DNA from: RH-AL1 sp965198485
GTDB taxonomy: Bacteria > Pseudomonadota > Alphaproteobacteria > Rhizobiales > Beijerinckiaceae
DNA length: 64,000 bases
Direction of reading: 5' to 3'
Assembly: GCA_965198485.1 (NCBI GenBank)
Contig: CBDAPQ010000005.1
Location: forward strand, 2,356,001 to 2,420,000
The notes under the pieces were generated by a model. The model made no database searches, was not told the origin of the DNA, and saw only the letters and a program-made list of their open reading frames with translations. A program made the position numbers and the translations under genes. The first letter of the stretch is position 1. Every line of letters starts with the position of its first letter. Shown piece after piece: positions 24,810 through 32,920 of the stretch.

Positions 24810-25703
24810 TCAGGCGTCGGGCGGCAGGGCGGCGGCGCCGAGATCGGCGCTGTCCTCCCGCTCGATCGGCGCCGCCGGCCCAGGATGCCGCCGGTCGAAC
24901 AGCGGGAAGGCGAGCAGCCCGACGAGGAAGCCGCCGATATGCGCCTGCCAGGCCACCGGCTGGTCGCCGATGCCGGAGAGCGAGGGAAACAGGCCGAAAA
25001 GGATATCCGTGCCGAACCAGAACACGACGAAGAGCAGCGCGGTGCGGTTGGCGACGGTCTCGCGCAGGCTCAGCGCCGGCAGGCGGTAGGCCTCGTTCAT
25101 GGTGCGGCGATCGAAGATCCGCCGCGGCTCCTCGCTGGGTCGAAACACGAAGCGCACGGCCGCTCCCATGGCGCCGGAGACGCCGGCCGAGGCGCCGATG
25201 ACGAGCTGGAAGCTGGCGTAATCGGCGAGCCACTGGGTCAGCGCGCCGGCCACCGCCGCGAGGCAGAGCAGCAGCAGGAAGCTCATCGTCGAGAAGCGCC
25301 GCGCCACGGCCGAGCCAAAGGCGACGAGCCAAACGCAGTTGAAGCCGACGTGGGCCCAGCCGGCGTGCAGCAGGGCGTAGGTGAGCAGCGTCCAAGGCTT
25401 GGACTGGCCATCCCCCAGGAGGAAGCCGATCTGCTGGGCGAAGATCGGGTTTCGCGCGACGATCGCCTGATAGCTGTCGACCAGGGCGACCGACTTCGGA
25501 AACAAGGCCAGCGTGATCCGCGCCGGGATGAAGCCGAGTTGGGCCACGACCGCGTTGTCGGTCTCGTTGCTCGCCAGCACCCGCAGGCCGTGGATGGCCA
25601 GCAACACCGCGCATACGGCGACGACCACCGCCGGCACGTTGAACGCCGGCTCCTTGGCGCGGCGCAAGGGATGCCGGACATCGGACGGTGGCGCCTCGAC
25701 CAT
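24810..25703 (-). CDS. Rhomboid family intramembrane serine protease
   Basis: Encodes 297 residues with about six membrane segments. The catalytic Ser is in VIGASAGVSGAMG and the catalytic His in WQAHIGGFLVG, and the HAGWAHVGFNCVWL segment of membrane helix 2 is conserved. Such proteases cleave membrane-anchored substrates. A long periplasmic or loop segment (residues 55-105) precedes the core. It starts ten bases after prfB and ends 29 bases before the ATPase gene. Confidence 0.9.
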   Translation of the reverse strand: MVEAPPSDVRHPLRRAKEPAFNVPAVVVAVCAVLLAIHGLRVLASNETDNAVVAQLGFIPARITLALFPKSVALVDSYQAIVARNPIFAQQIGFLLGDGQSKPWTLLTYALLHAGWAHVGFNCVWLVAFGSAVARRFSTMSFLLLLCLAAVAGALTQWLADYASFQLVIGASAGVSGAMGAAVRFVFRPSEEPRRIFDRRTMNEAYRLPALSLRETVANRTALLFVVFWFGTDILFGLFPSLSGIGDQPVAWQAHIGGFLVGLLAFPLFDRRHPGPAAPIEREDSADLGAAALPPDA

Positions 25704-25713
25704 GGCCCGCTCC

Positions 25714-26845
25714 CTAGTCGACGTCGTCGACGGCGCCGGGGCCGCCGCCGTAGACCCGCTGCGCCAGCGCCGCCTCCATGAAGTCGTCGAGCTCGCCGTC
25801 GAGCACCTCGTCGGGGGTGCCGGAGGTGTGCCCGGTGCGCAGGTCCTTGACCAGCTGATAGGGCTGCAGCACGTAGGAGCGGATCTGGTGGCCCCAGCCG
25901 ATCTCGCCCTTGGAGGCCTCGGTGGCGCTGGCCTCGGCCTCGCGCCGCGCCATCTCGGCCTCGTAGAGCCGGGCGCGCAGCATGTTCCAGGCGGTCGCCC
26001 GGTTCTTGTGCTGCGAGCGTTCGTTCTGGCAGGCCACCACGATCCCCGAAGGGATGTGGGTGATGCGCACCGCGGAATCGGTGGTGTTGACGTGCTGCCC
26101 GCCGGCGCCCGACGAGCGATAGGTGTCGATGCGGCAGTCGGATTCCTTGACGTCGATGTCGACCTTGTCGTCGATCACCGGGTAGACCCAGACCGAGGCG
26201 AAGCTGGTGTGCCGCCGCGCCGCCGAATCGTAAGGGCTGATGCGCACCAGGCGGTGCACGCCACTCTCCACCTTGGACCAGCCGTGGGCGTTGTGGCCCT
26301 TGACCAGAAGCGTCGCCGACTTGATGCCGGCCTCGTCGCCGCTCGTCTCCTCGACGATCTCGACCTTGAACTTATGGCGCTCCGCCCAGCGCGCATACAT
26401 GCGAAACAGCATGCGCGCCCAGTCGCAGCTCTCGGTGCCGCCGGCGCCGGAATGCACCTCGATATAGGTGTCGTTGCCGTCGACCTCGCCCGACAGCAGC
26501 GCCTCGACCTGGCGCCGCTCGGCCTCGGCCAGCACGGCGCGCAGGCCGGCGAGCCCCTCCTTCTCGGTCTCGGCGTCCTCCTCGTCCTCGCCGAGCTCGA
26601 CCAGCGTGACGGCATCCTCCAGCGACCGGTCGAGGCTCGCCAGCGAGCCCAGCCGCTCCTCGAGATCGGTGCGCTCGCGCATCAGCTTTTGAGCGGCCTC
26701 GGCATCGTCCCAAAGCTTGGGATCCTCGACCTTGGCGTTCAGCTCCGCGAGGCGGCGGCTCGAAGCATCGACGTCAAAGATGCCTCCTCAGCAGCCCTAC
26801 GGACTGCTTGATGGTCTGGGCGAGCGCTTCGGCTTCGGCGCGCAT
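25714..26845 (-). CDS. prfB: Peptide chain release factor 2, programmed +1 frameshift
   Basis: The product is 376 residues once a +1 frameshift is included. The first 23 codons run from the ATG at 26845 and end in ...GLLRRHL, then an in-frame TGA (26776-26774). Skipping one T continues with DVDASSRRLAELNAKVEDPKL and the rest of RF2 to 25714. RF2 ends translation at UGA and UAA. The GGQ hydrolysis motif is in SSGAGGQHVNTTDSAVR; the stop-recognition region is in HRLVRISPYDSAARRHTSFA. The frameshift lets RF2 autoregulate its own synthesis. It heads the minus-strand run prfB-rhomboid-ABC transporter. Confidence 0.95.
26773..26788 (-). promoter_or_regulatory. prfB programmed frameshift site
   Basis: On the minus strand the sequence reads AGGAGG-CAT-CTT-TGA-C. 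This is the established RF2 recoding signal: a Shine-Dalgarno-like AGGAGG three bases before the slippery CTT codon, an in-frame UGA, and C as the fourth stop base, which makes termination slow. When RF2 is scarce the ribosome slips +1 from CUU to UUU. Confidence 0.95.
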
Positions 26846-27006
26846 GGCGGGGGCGGCGTCCTCGTTCGGGGCAGGGCAGGCTTGGGGCCAGGGCAGGATC
26901 CGGAGATCGGCGGCGCTCTCATGCCCTGTTGCCGCCGAGAGGTCTATGCGGTATACGAACCGGCGTCAAGTCCTTGTTCCGGCTGGGCTACCGAGCCATG
27001 CCTATG

Positions 27007-27118
27007 TCGCGAGCCCTGACAAGTAGGCCTGCCAAAGTCGACGTACCGCGACAACCAGACGGGCCGCTGTCGACGTACGGCGACACAAAACCCTGCCATC
27101 GGCGCGTACCCCGACAAC
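27007..27118 (+). repeat. Array of degenerate repeats with 31-32 base spacing
   Basis: The best copies are TCGACGTACCGCGACAAC (27038), TCGACGTACGGCGACACA (27070) and TCGGCGCGTACCCCGACAAC (27099); a weaker one, TCGCGAGCCCTGACAA, is at 27007. The shared ACAA/ACAC ends fall at 27019, 27051, 27083 and 27114, steps of 32, 32 and 31 bases, about three helical turns. The array lies in the 422-base gap 26846-27267 that holds no gene, 150-260 bases before the APC permease and upstream of divergent prfB. A phased protein-binding array is inferred. Confidence 0.5.
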
Positions 27119-27267
27119 GGTGTTTCGATGCCGATTCGGTGTCGCCGAACGGCCTCACGCTCGCCGCTCCGAGTGCAACGGCGAGCTGAGACGCCGGTAT
27201 GTTTCTTGATGCGCTAATCTTTATAGCACAGAGAATAAGTCTTCCACCGCAACGTGAGGCCCTGAAC

Positions 27268-28662
27268 ATGTCGGTGCTCAAGAAGGACAGCCTCTCGTTC
27301 ATCGAGACGCTCGGCCAGTCCGTGGCCAACGTGTCTCCGACGCTGACGCCGGCCCTCGCCGTGGCGGTGGTCGCCGGCATGGCGGGCACCGCCTCCTGGC
27401 TCGTCTACGTCGTCGCCACCGTGGCGCTGCTCATCGTCGGGGAGAACGTCGGCAAGCTCGCCAAGCGCATCTCCGCGGCCGGTTCGTTCTTCATCTACGT
27501 GTCGCGCTCGCTCGGACCTTCCTACGGGTTGCTCGCGGGATGGGCGATGCTGGCGGCCTATCTCACCACCATCATGGCGCTCACCGTCTCCAGCTCGATC
27601 TTCGTGAAGACGTTGCTGAGCGCGCTCGGCATCGCCTTCGTGCCGAACACGCTGCTGCTGTACTTCATCGTCTCCGGCCTCGCGCTGCTGCTCGCGATGC
27701 GTGACATACGGCTGTCCTCGCGCGTCGGCCTCAGCCTCGAGGCTGTTTCGGTCGTGATCATCCTGGCCGTCTGCGTGGCGGCGCTCGCCACCGCCGGCTT
27801 CAAGCTCGATGCCAAGCAGCTCACCTTCGCCAGCCTCGATGTCGGAAAGTCGGTACAGGCGGTGGTCTTCGCCATCTTCTCCTACGTCGGCTTCGAGAGC
27901 GCCGCCACGCTCGGCAAGGAGGCGCGCGATCCGGGCTTGGTGATCCCGCGCGCGATCAAGCTGACGGCGCTGACGTCCGGCGTCTTCTTCGTCTTCACCA
28001 CCTACGTCGTGACGCAGGGGTTCGGCGACGACACGACGAAGCTCGGCGCCAGCGGCTCACCCCTCGCCGATATCCTCGTGGGCCACCGCGTCTTGATCGT
28101 GCTGGTGTATTTCGGCGCGGTCATCTCGAGCTTCGCCTGCGCGCTGGCCTCGCTGAATGCCTTCGGCCGCATGCTCTACTCGCTGGGCCGCTACCGCTTC
28201 CTTCACAAGTCGATGGGGCGGGTGCACCTGCGCCACCAGACGCCGCATCTCGCGCTCGGCCTCGGCGCGGTGCTAAATTTCGTCCTGTGCGCCGCCTTCA
28301 GCGGCAATGCCGAGCTCGACACCTTCGGCTGGTACGGCACGCTGGCCTCGTACGGCTTCATCGTCGTCTACGCGCTCTGTTCGGTGGCCGCGCCGGTCTA
28401 CCTGCGCAAGACGGGCGAATTGACCGCCGGCACGATCGCCTTCGGCGCGATCGGTGCCGTGCTCATGCTGCTGGCGCTGCTCGGCAGCCTCTATCCCGCA
28501 CCTGCCTATCCGTTGAACCTGCTGTCCTACATCTTCGCCGTCTACATGGGCGTGGGCGCGGCCTGGTTCTTCGTGCTGCGCAGCACGTCGCCGACCACGC
28601 TCCTCCAGGTCGAACACGACCTCGAGATCGCCGACATTCCCGCGGGGGCGAAGGTGCTCTGA
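27268..28662 (+). CDS. APC superfamily amino acid permease
   Basis: Encodes 464 residues with about 12 membrane segments. The start at 27268 (MSVLKKDSLSFIETLGQSVA) follows GTGAGG; an upstream TTG at 27199 is less convincing. The first helix has the unwound-helix residues NVSPTLTPALAVAVVAG, and SYVGFESAATLGKEARDPG in helix 6 is the classic APC signature. It imports an amino acid or amine by proton or ion coupling; the substrate is not deducible. It is alone, divergent from prfB. Confidence 0.9.
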   Translation: MSVLKKDSLSFIETLGQSVANVSPTLTPALAVAVVAGMAGTASWLVYVVATVALLIVGENVGKLAKRISAAGSFFIYVSRSLGPSYGLLAGWAMLAAYLTTIMALTVSSSIFVKTLLSALGIAFVPNTLLLYFIVSGLALLLAMRDIRLSSRVGLSLEAVSVVIILAVCVAALATAGFKLDAKQLTFASLDVGKSVQAVVFAIFSYVGFESAATLGKEARDPGLVIPRAIKLTALTSGVFFVFTTYVVTQGFGDDTTKLGASGSPLADILVGHRVLIVLVYFGAVISSFACALASLNAFGRMLYSLGRYRFLHKSMGRVHLRHQTPHLALGLGAVLNFVLCAAFSGNAELDTFGWYGTLASYGFIVVYALCSVAAPVYLRKTGELTAGTIAFGAIGAVLMLLALLGSLYPAPAYPLNLLSYIFAVYMGVGAAWFFVLRSTSPTTLLQVEHDLEIADIPAGAKVL

Positions 28663-28857
28663 GGCTCGGACGTGCGGCGACAGCGCAACATGGTCGCTAC
28701 GCCCCCGCGAGCCAAAGCCAAAGCGATGCAAGTCAAGACAAACAATACAGCGTGAGATGGCCCCGGCTGCTTAGCTCCGTTTGCAAGGACGAAAGCGGAT
28801 CCAAGTATCGCCGGCCCGAGCAGCGAACCTCCCGCACGTCGCTTCGCGCGTTCGCCC

Positions 28858-29907
28858 TCACGCGACATCGCTGTCGTGCGGTTCCAGCTGGAAGGTCCCG
28901 ACGTAGCGCATGCAGCCTTCCTCGACACGGTACTCGATCGATGCCGCCGCACCGCCATTATGCAGGATGCTGTGGAAGGCACGCTTCGATCGCGTGCTCG
29001 CGACCCGTTCCCCAACGTAATCACGCCACACGAGGATCAGCTCGTCGGAGGCGCCTTTCGTGCTTCGCGACCATTCGATGCCGACATGCCCGAGCTTGTC
29101 CTGAAGCGCGCCCTCGGACATCGACTGGATGAAGAGGTCGCGGACGAAGGCGGCCACCTGGAAGGCCGGGCGCGGCGACAGCTTCAGGCTCGGGCCTGAC
29201 AGCTGCATCCTGTTCGAGGTCTTCGACGTCGTTCGCAGCGCCGATCCGACGATGTCGTGTATTTCGAGGTTGTCCCAGTCACTCTTGATCAGCGACTTGT
29301 GCACGTGCCCGAGCGCGACGAGCTTCTCGCTGATGTCCGCCGCGGCCGCCATCGGAGACGAGGCCGACTGCAAGGCGCCCTCGACCATGGATTGGACGTT
29401 GTCGATCGTCGTCTGGACCCTCGCGTGAAACTCGTTGCCGACGGCCCGCAGGACGTCCTCCCTCCGCCGGGTCAGCGACTCGAAGCGCTTCTGCGGCGTC
29501 ACGTCGAGCTGCGAGGCGAAGAAGTGGACCAGTTCTCCATGGTGATCCAGCACGGGGCTGACGAAGAGGCGGTTGTGGAAGGCTTGTCCGTTCCGACGGT
29601 AGTTCAACAGGTCGACCTCGACGGCGCGTCTGTCTTCGAGAGCGCGCCGGAGGATCGCGAGTTGGGACGGATCGGTGTCCGCGCCTTGCAGGAACCGGCA
29701 ATTGCGCCCGATGACCTCGGCGCTGTCGTAGCCCGTCATCTCCATGAAGGCCGGATTGGCGAAGACGATGGGATTATCGGCCTGATGCGGGTCGCTGATC
29801 GCCATGGCCATGCGGGCCGACATCATCGACCCTTCGAGCATCTCGAGCTGCGGCATCCGTCCCGACCGTTCCATGGAAGCTCGACCCACCTCGACTCTTC
29901 GCTTCAT
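28858..29907 (-). CDS. LOV-domain photosensor with a degenerate HWE-type kinase transmitter
   Basis: Encodes 349 residues from the ATG at 29907; an ATG at 29874 is an alternative, and the frame is open further upstream only because of the frameshift in the next gene. Residues 30-137 form a PAS/LOV domain with the flavin-adduct motif GRNCRFLQG, Cys at residue 70. Residues 146-340 follow the HWE/HisKA_2 layout, but the H-box is NEFHARVQTTIDNVQSMV, where the phospho-acceptor His position is Ala (a His lies one residue earlier), and the N-box HELATN is replaced by RDLFIQ. It is probably a blue-light sensor whose transmitter is inactive or altered. No partner gene is adjacent. Confidence 0.8.
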   Translation of the reverse strand: MKRRVEVGRASMERSGRMPQLEMLEGSMMSARMAMAISDPHQADNPIVFANPAFMEMTGYDSAEVIGRNCRFLQGADTDPSQLAILRRALEDRRAVEVDLLNYRRNGQAFHNRLFVSPVLDHHGELVHFFASQLDVTPQKRFESLTRRREDVLRAVGNEFHARVQTTIDNVQSMVEGALQSASSPMAAAADISEKLVALGHVHKSLIKSDWDNLEIHDIVGSALRTTSKTSNRMQLSGPSLKLSPRPAFQVAAFVRDLFIQSMSEGALQDKLGHVGIEWSRSTKGASDELILVWRDYVGERVASTRSKRAFHSILHNGGAAASIEYRVEEGCMRYVGTFQLEPHDSDVA

Positions 29908-30080
29908 CGCGAGGCCGATCGATCCACCATGATTGGCGGCGGTCATCGCGGGCTTACGACCGGTCACGCGAAAGACGGGCTGCGGTCGGTCGTCGCCGGG
30001 CGCCAGACTACAAGGTTCGGGGCGAAGGGCACCATGGTATTCGATGAGCCTTTGATGGTTCTGTGCGCTCGGACTGCTTT

Positions 30081-30810
30081 TTACACCCCGAGCCGCCCCA
30101 AAGCCGGGAGCTTTACGCCCGGCCGGCGCAAGTCGAGGCCCCAGACGGCGCCGAGGAGATTGAGCTCGAGCCCCCTCGACCCAGCCGATCGTGACGCCGA
30201 GATAGCCGCCAAAGTTGAGGCGCACGCCGGTGCCGGACGGGGTCAGGGCGAGGCGGCGGCCGTCATAGGGGAAGTCCTTGCCGATCGCGGTCGGGGGCAG
30301 GGCGACGGCGAGGCCGGGGACGGTGGCCATGATCGCGGCGACGAAGGTGTTGGAGTTGGGCCCTGGCCAGGCGCGATAATCGCCCGGGCGCCCGAAGCGG
30401 TAGTCGCGGATCGCCGCTGCCAGGAGCGGGATCATGCGTTCCGCCGCATCGCCGTCGGCGGCGAAGACGGTATCGGGCAGGCTGCCGAACCAGCGTCCGT
30501 CGGGCACGAAGCGGTCGACCCAGATCGGCTCGCCCCAGGCGGTGTAGTCGAAGCGCCGGTAGGCCGGCGCATTGGCCGGCTTGACCACGATCCAGCAATG
30601 GGTGGCGACGATGCCGCGCCAGCTGACCGTGCGCGCCGCGAACACGCGGACCACGGCTGCGTGGTGACGGGTCGCTTCGGGCAACAGGCCGGCGCTGGAG
30701 CGGTCGGCCTCGCGCCACGGGACACGGCTCTCGCGCAGGAGGTAACGCGCGGTCGCGACGGCCAGCGGGAGTACGACCAGGAGGAGGATTGCGAGGGTGA
30801 GGAGCGACAT
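30081..30810 (-). pseudogene. DUF3750 domain protein, frameshifted near the C-terminus
   Basis: From the ATG at 30810 (after AGGGA) the frame encodes a membrane-anchored protein: one N-terminal helix (MSLLTLAILLLVVLPLAVAT), then a DUF3750-like domain with THCWIVVKPANAPAYRRFDY and WPGPNSNTFVAAI. At 30171-30175 a run of five C (five G on the coding strand) adds one base. Removing one G restores VEGLELNLLGAVWGLDLRRP and a natural TAA at 30081-30083, giving 242 residues. As sequenced, the frame instead runs on without a stop into the LOV gene. The base may be a sequencing error or a true mutation. The function of DUF3750 is unknown. Confidence 0.75.
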
Positions 30811-30896
30811 GGCGATCCCTGATGGGGGCGGGTTCTCCCACGCTGTGCCTGCGGCATTCACACCGGGCCGCTTTGGGCGACACTATGCAGGACAAG

Positions 30897-31046
30897 CCCT
30901 TCTCCCCTTGTGGGAGAAGGTGGCGCGAAGCGCCGGATGAGGGGTCGCGCGACCTCAGTAAGTCTGGGCAGCGGCATAGATCAGCGGCGAGGTTTCCCGA
31001 CCCCTCATCTGCCCTCCGGCACCTTCTCCCGCAAGGGGAGAAGGGG
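30897..31046. repeat. Pair of inverted intergenic palindromic repeats
   Basis: Copy 1 (30897-30944) reads CCCTTCTCCCCTTGTGGGAG and continues to GGATGAGGGG; copy 2 (31001-31046) is its inverted counterpart, beginning CCCCTCATC and ending GGGGAGAAGGGG. Each copy can itself fold through CTTCTCCC/GGGAGAAG. This family is a widespread intergenic element in Hyphomicrobiales. The two lie between DUF3750 and galU and, transcribed together, would make a long stem downstream of galU. Confidence 0.8.
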
Positions 31047-31076
31047 ATTCCCGACGCGCGCGGGGTGAGGATGGAC

Positions 31077-31961
31077 TCAGCCGAGCAGCGCCTTCGCCTC
31101 CCGGGCGAACTCGGCCGCGATCTCCTCGTCCTGCAGCGCGAAGGCGACGTTGGCCAGCAGGAAGCCGAGCTTGGAGCCGGTGTCGTGGGTCTTGCCGTCG
31201 AAGCGCACGCCGTGGAACGGCGCGCTCGCGCTGAGCTGCTTCATGCCGTCGGTCAGCTGGATCTCGCCGCCGGCGCCTTTGCCGACCTTGGCGAGGATCT
31301 CGAAGATCTCCGGTCCGAGCACGTAACGGCCGGAGATGATCGAGGTGGAGGGCGCCTGGCCCTGCGGCGGCTTCTCCACCATGCCGGTGATGGCGAAGGT
31401 GTCGCCCTCGTCCGCGCCGATCGAGAGCACGCCGTACTTGTGCGTCTCGCTCGCCGGCACTTCCTCGGCGGCGATGATGTTGGCGCCGCCGGTCCTGGCA
31501 TAGGCCTCGACGCATTGCTTGAGGCAGCGGCTGCCCTTGGCGCCGGGCAGGGTGATCATATCGGGCAGCACCACGGCGAATGGCTCGTTGCCGACGAGCT
31601 CGCGGGCGCACCATACGGCGTGGCCCAGGCCGAGCGGCGCCTGCTGGCGGGTGAAGGAGGTGGCGCCGGCCGCCGGCAACTGCTTTTTCAGCAATGCCTG
31701 CTGCGGCGCCTTGTTGCGCTCCTTCAGCAGCGCCTCGAGCTCGTAGGCGATGTCGAAGTAATCCTCGATGATCGCCTTGCCACGCCCGGTGACGAAGATG
31801 AAATGCTCGATGCCGGCCTCGATCGCCTCGTCGACGACGTGCTGCAGCACGGGGGCGTCGACCACCGTCAGCATCTCCTTGGGCACCGACTTGGTCGCGG
31901 GCAGGAAGCGCGTGCCGAGCCCGGCCACGGGGAACACGGCCTTGCGGATCTTGGCGGTCAT
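31077..31961 (-). CDS. galU: UTP-glucose-1-phosphate uridylyltransferase
   Basis: Encodes 294 residues. It makes UDP-glucose from UTP and glucose 1-phosphate, the precursor of many cell-surface glucans. The nucleotide-binding signature GLGTRFLPATKSVPKEML is at residues 14-31, and the sugar-binding region VEKPPQGQAPS is present. The family length is about 290-300. It opens the exopolysaccharide region, although the polysaccharide genes proper start 1 kb further on. Confidence 0.95.
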   Translation of the reverse strand: MTAKIRKAVFPVAGLGTRFLPATKSVPKEMLTVVDAPVLQHVVDEAIEAGIEHFIFVTGRGKAIIEDYFDIAYELEALLKERNKAPQQALLKKQLPAAGATSFTRQQAPLGLGHAVWCARELVGNEPFAVVLPDMITLPGAKGSRCLKQCVEAYARTGGANIIAAEEVPASETHKYGVLSIGADEGDTFAITGMVEKPPQGQAPSTSIISGRYVLGPEIFEILAKVGKGAGGEIQLTDGMKQLSASAPFHGVRFDGKTHDTGSKLGFLLANVAFALQDEEIAAEFAREAKALLG

Positions 31962-32029
31962 GACAAACCCATCGGGCCCTGTCGCGGGCGGGAGCGAATT
32001 CGCAGGTTAGGCGGGATGCGGCAAGATCG

Positions 32030-32401
32030 TCAGCTGGCGCCGTTCAGCGTGCGCTTCAGGATGGTGGCGAGGTCGTCCATGCGGAACGGCTTCTGCAGCA
32101 CCGGGCGGTCGGCGTGTCCGCTGGGGATGCCGGAGCGGCCGTAGCCCGTGGTGAAGATGAAGGGACACCCGCGCGAGGCCAGCAGGTCAGCCACCGGATC
32201 GATCTTCTCCGAGCCGAGGTTGACGTCGAGCAGGGCGCAGTCCACCGGATCGCGGCCGATGAGGTCGAGCGCGTCCGACACCTGCCCGACCGTCCCGGCA
32301 TGCGCGAAGCCGAGTTCGTCCAGCATGTCTTCCAGCGTCAAGGCGATGAAAGGCTCGTCCTCGACGATCAGGATCAGTGACTTCCCGCCCCCGTTGCTCA
32401 T
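32030..32401 (-). CDS. Single-domain response regulator
   Basis: Encodes 123 residues from the ATG at 32401. It is a CheY-like receiver with no output domain: acidic pair E14-D15, phospho-acceptor D59 in CALLDVNLG, and K104 in VLQKPF. Receivers of this type often sit beside HWE kinases in Hyphomicrobiales and act by protein contact. No kinase is adjacent here. Confidence 0.88.
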   Translation of the reverse strand: MSNGGGKSLILIVEDEPFIALTLEDMLDELGFAHAGTVGQVSDALDLIGRDPVDCALLDVNLGSEKIDPVADLLASRGCPFIFTTGYGRSGIPSGHADRPVLQKPFRMDDLATILKRTLNGAS

Positions 32402-32525
32402 GAATTCCGATCGACTTGGATGTAGCCCCCGTAGTGAGCGGGACGTTGCCCGCGAAGCGCCGCAATGTCTAGCCCAAGATCGGCTAAGCGTTGCCGCAAG
32501 CCGGACCCGATTGCATCCCATGGAC

Positions 32526-32912
32526 TTAGGGCAGTAATCGGGAGCGATCGAGCGCCAGGGGCAGGGCGATCGCGGCGACGAGCCAGCCGAGGATCGTCAC
32601 CGAGCCGCCGAGCGGTGCGGCGAAGGGAATCGGCACGCGATCGGCGAGCGCGTGCAGCGCGAGATGGCCGGAGAAGAGCAGGATGCCGAGCGCGATCAGC
32701 GAGGCGGCGGCCATCAGCGGCACGGCCTTGCGGCTGCCGGCGGCGGCCGTGCACAGGCCGACGAGCGCGGCGGCGTGGAACAGCAGGAAATAGGCCGCGG
32801 TGGTGGCGAGCGCGCCGCTGCCGCCGAGATGAGCGCCGGCCGCGGCCAGCGCCACGCCGCCGGCGCCGTAGAGTCCCGCCAGAGCCGAGACGATGATGAT
32901 CCAGACCCGCAT
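32526..32912 (-). CDS. DUF423 family membrane protein
   Basis: Encodes 128 residues from the ATG at 32912, which has GAGGG five bases upstream; the frame is open for 39 more codons but without a sensible start. Four hydrophobic segments are seen, with the typical GAHLGGSGALATTAAYFLLFHAAAL and PLGGSVTILGWLVAA regions described here in parts. The function of the family (YgdD-like) is unknown. It begins eight bases after the polymerase gene ends and may be in the same transcript. Confidence 0.85.
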   Translation of the reverse strand: MRVWIIIVSALAGLYGAGGVALAAAGAHLGGSGALATTAAYFLLFHAAALVGLCTAAAGSRKAVPLMAAASLIALGILLFSGHLALHALADRVPIPFAAPLGGSVTILGWLVAAIALPLALDRSRLLP

Positions 32913-32920
32913 GCCAGCCC

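Noticed and set aside
27001..27160. CRISPR array
   Set aside because: The units are only partly conserved, about 17 bases long, with 12-14 base gaps, and no cas genes are near.
28858..30861. A single 667-residue DUF3750-LOV fusion protein
   Set aside because: The join runs through a non-coding spacer and depends on one extra G; removing it restores the natural DUF3750 end, so two genes are called.
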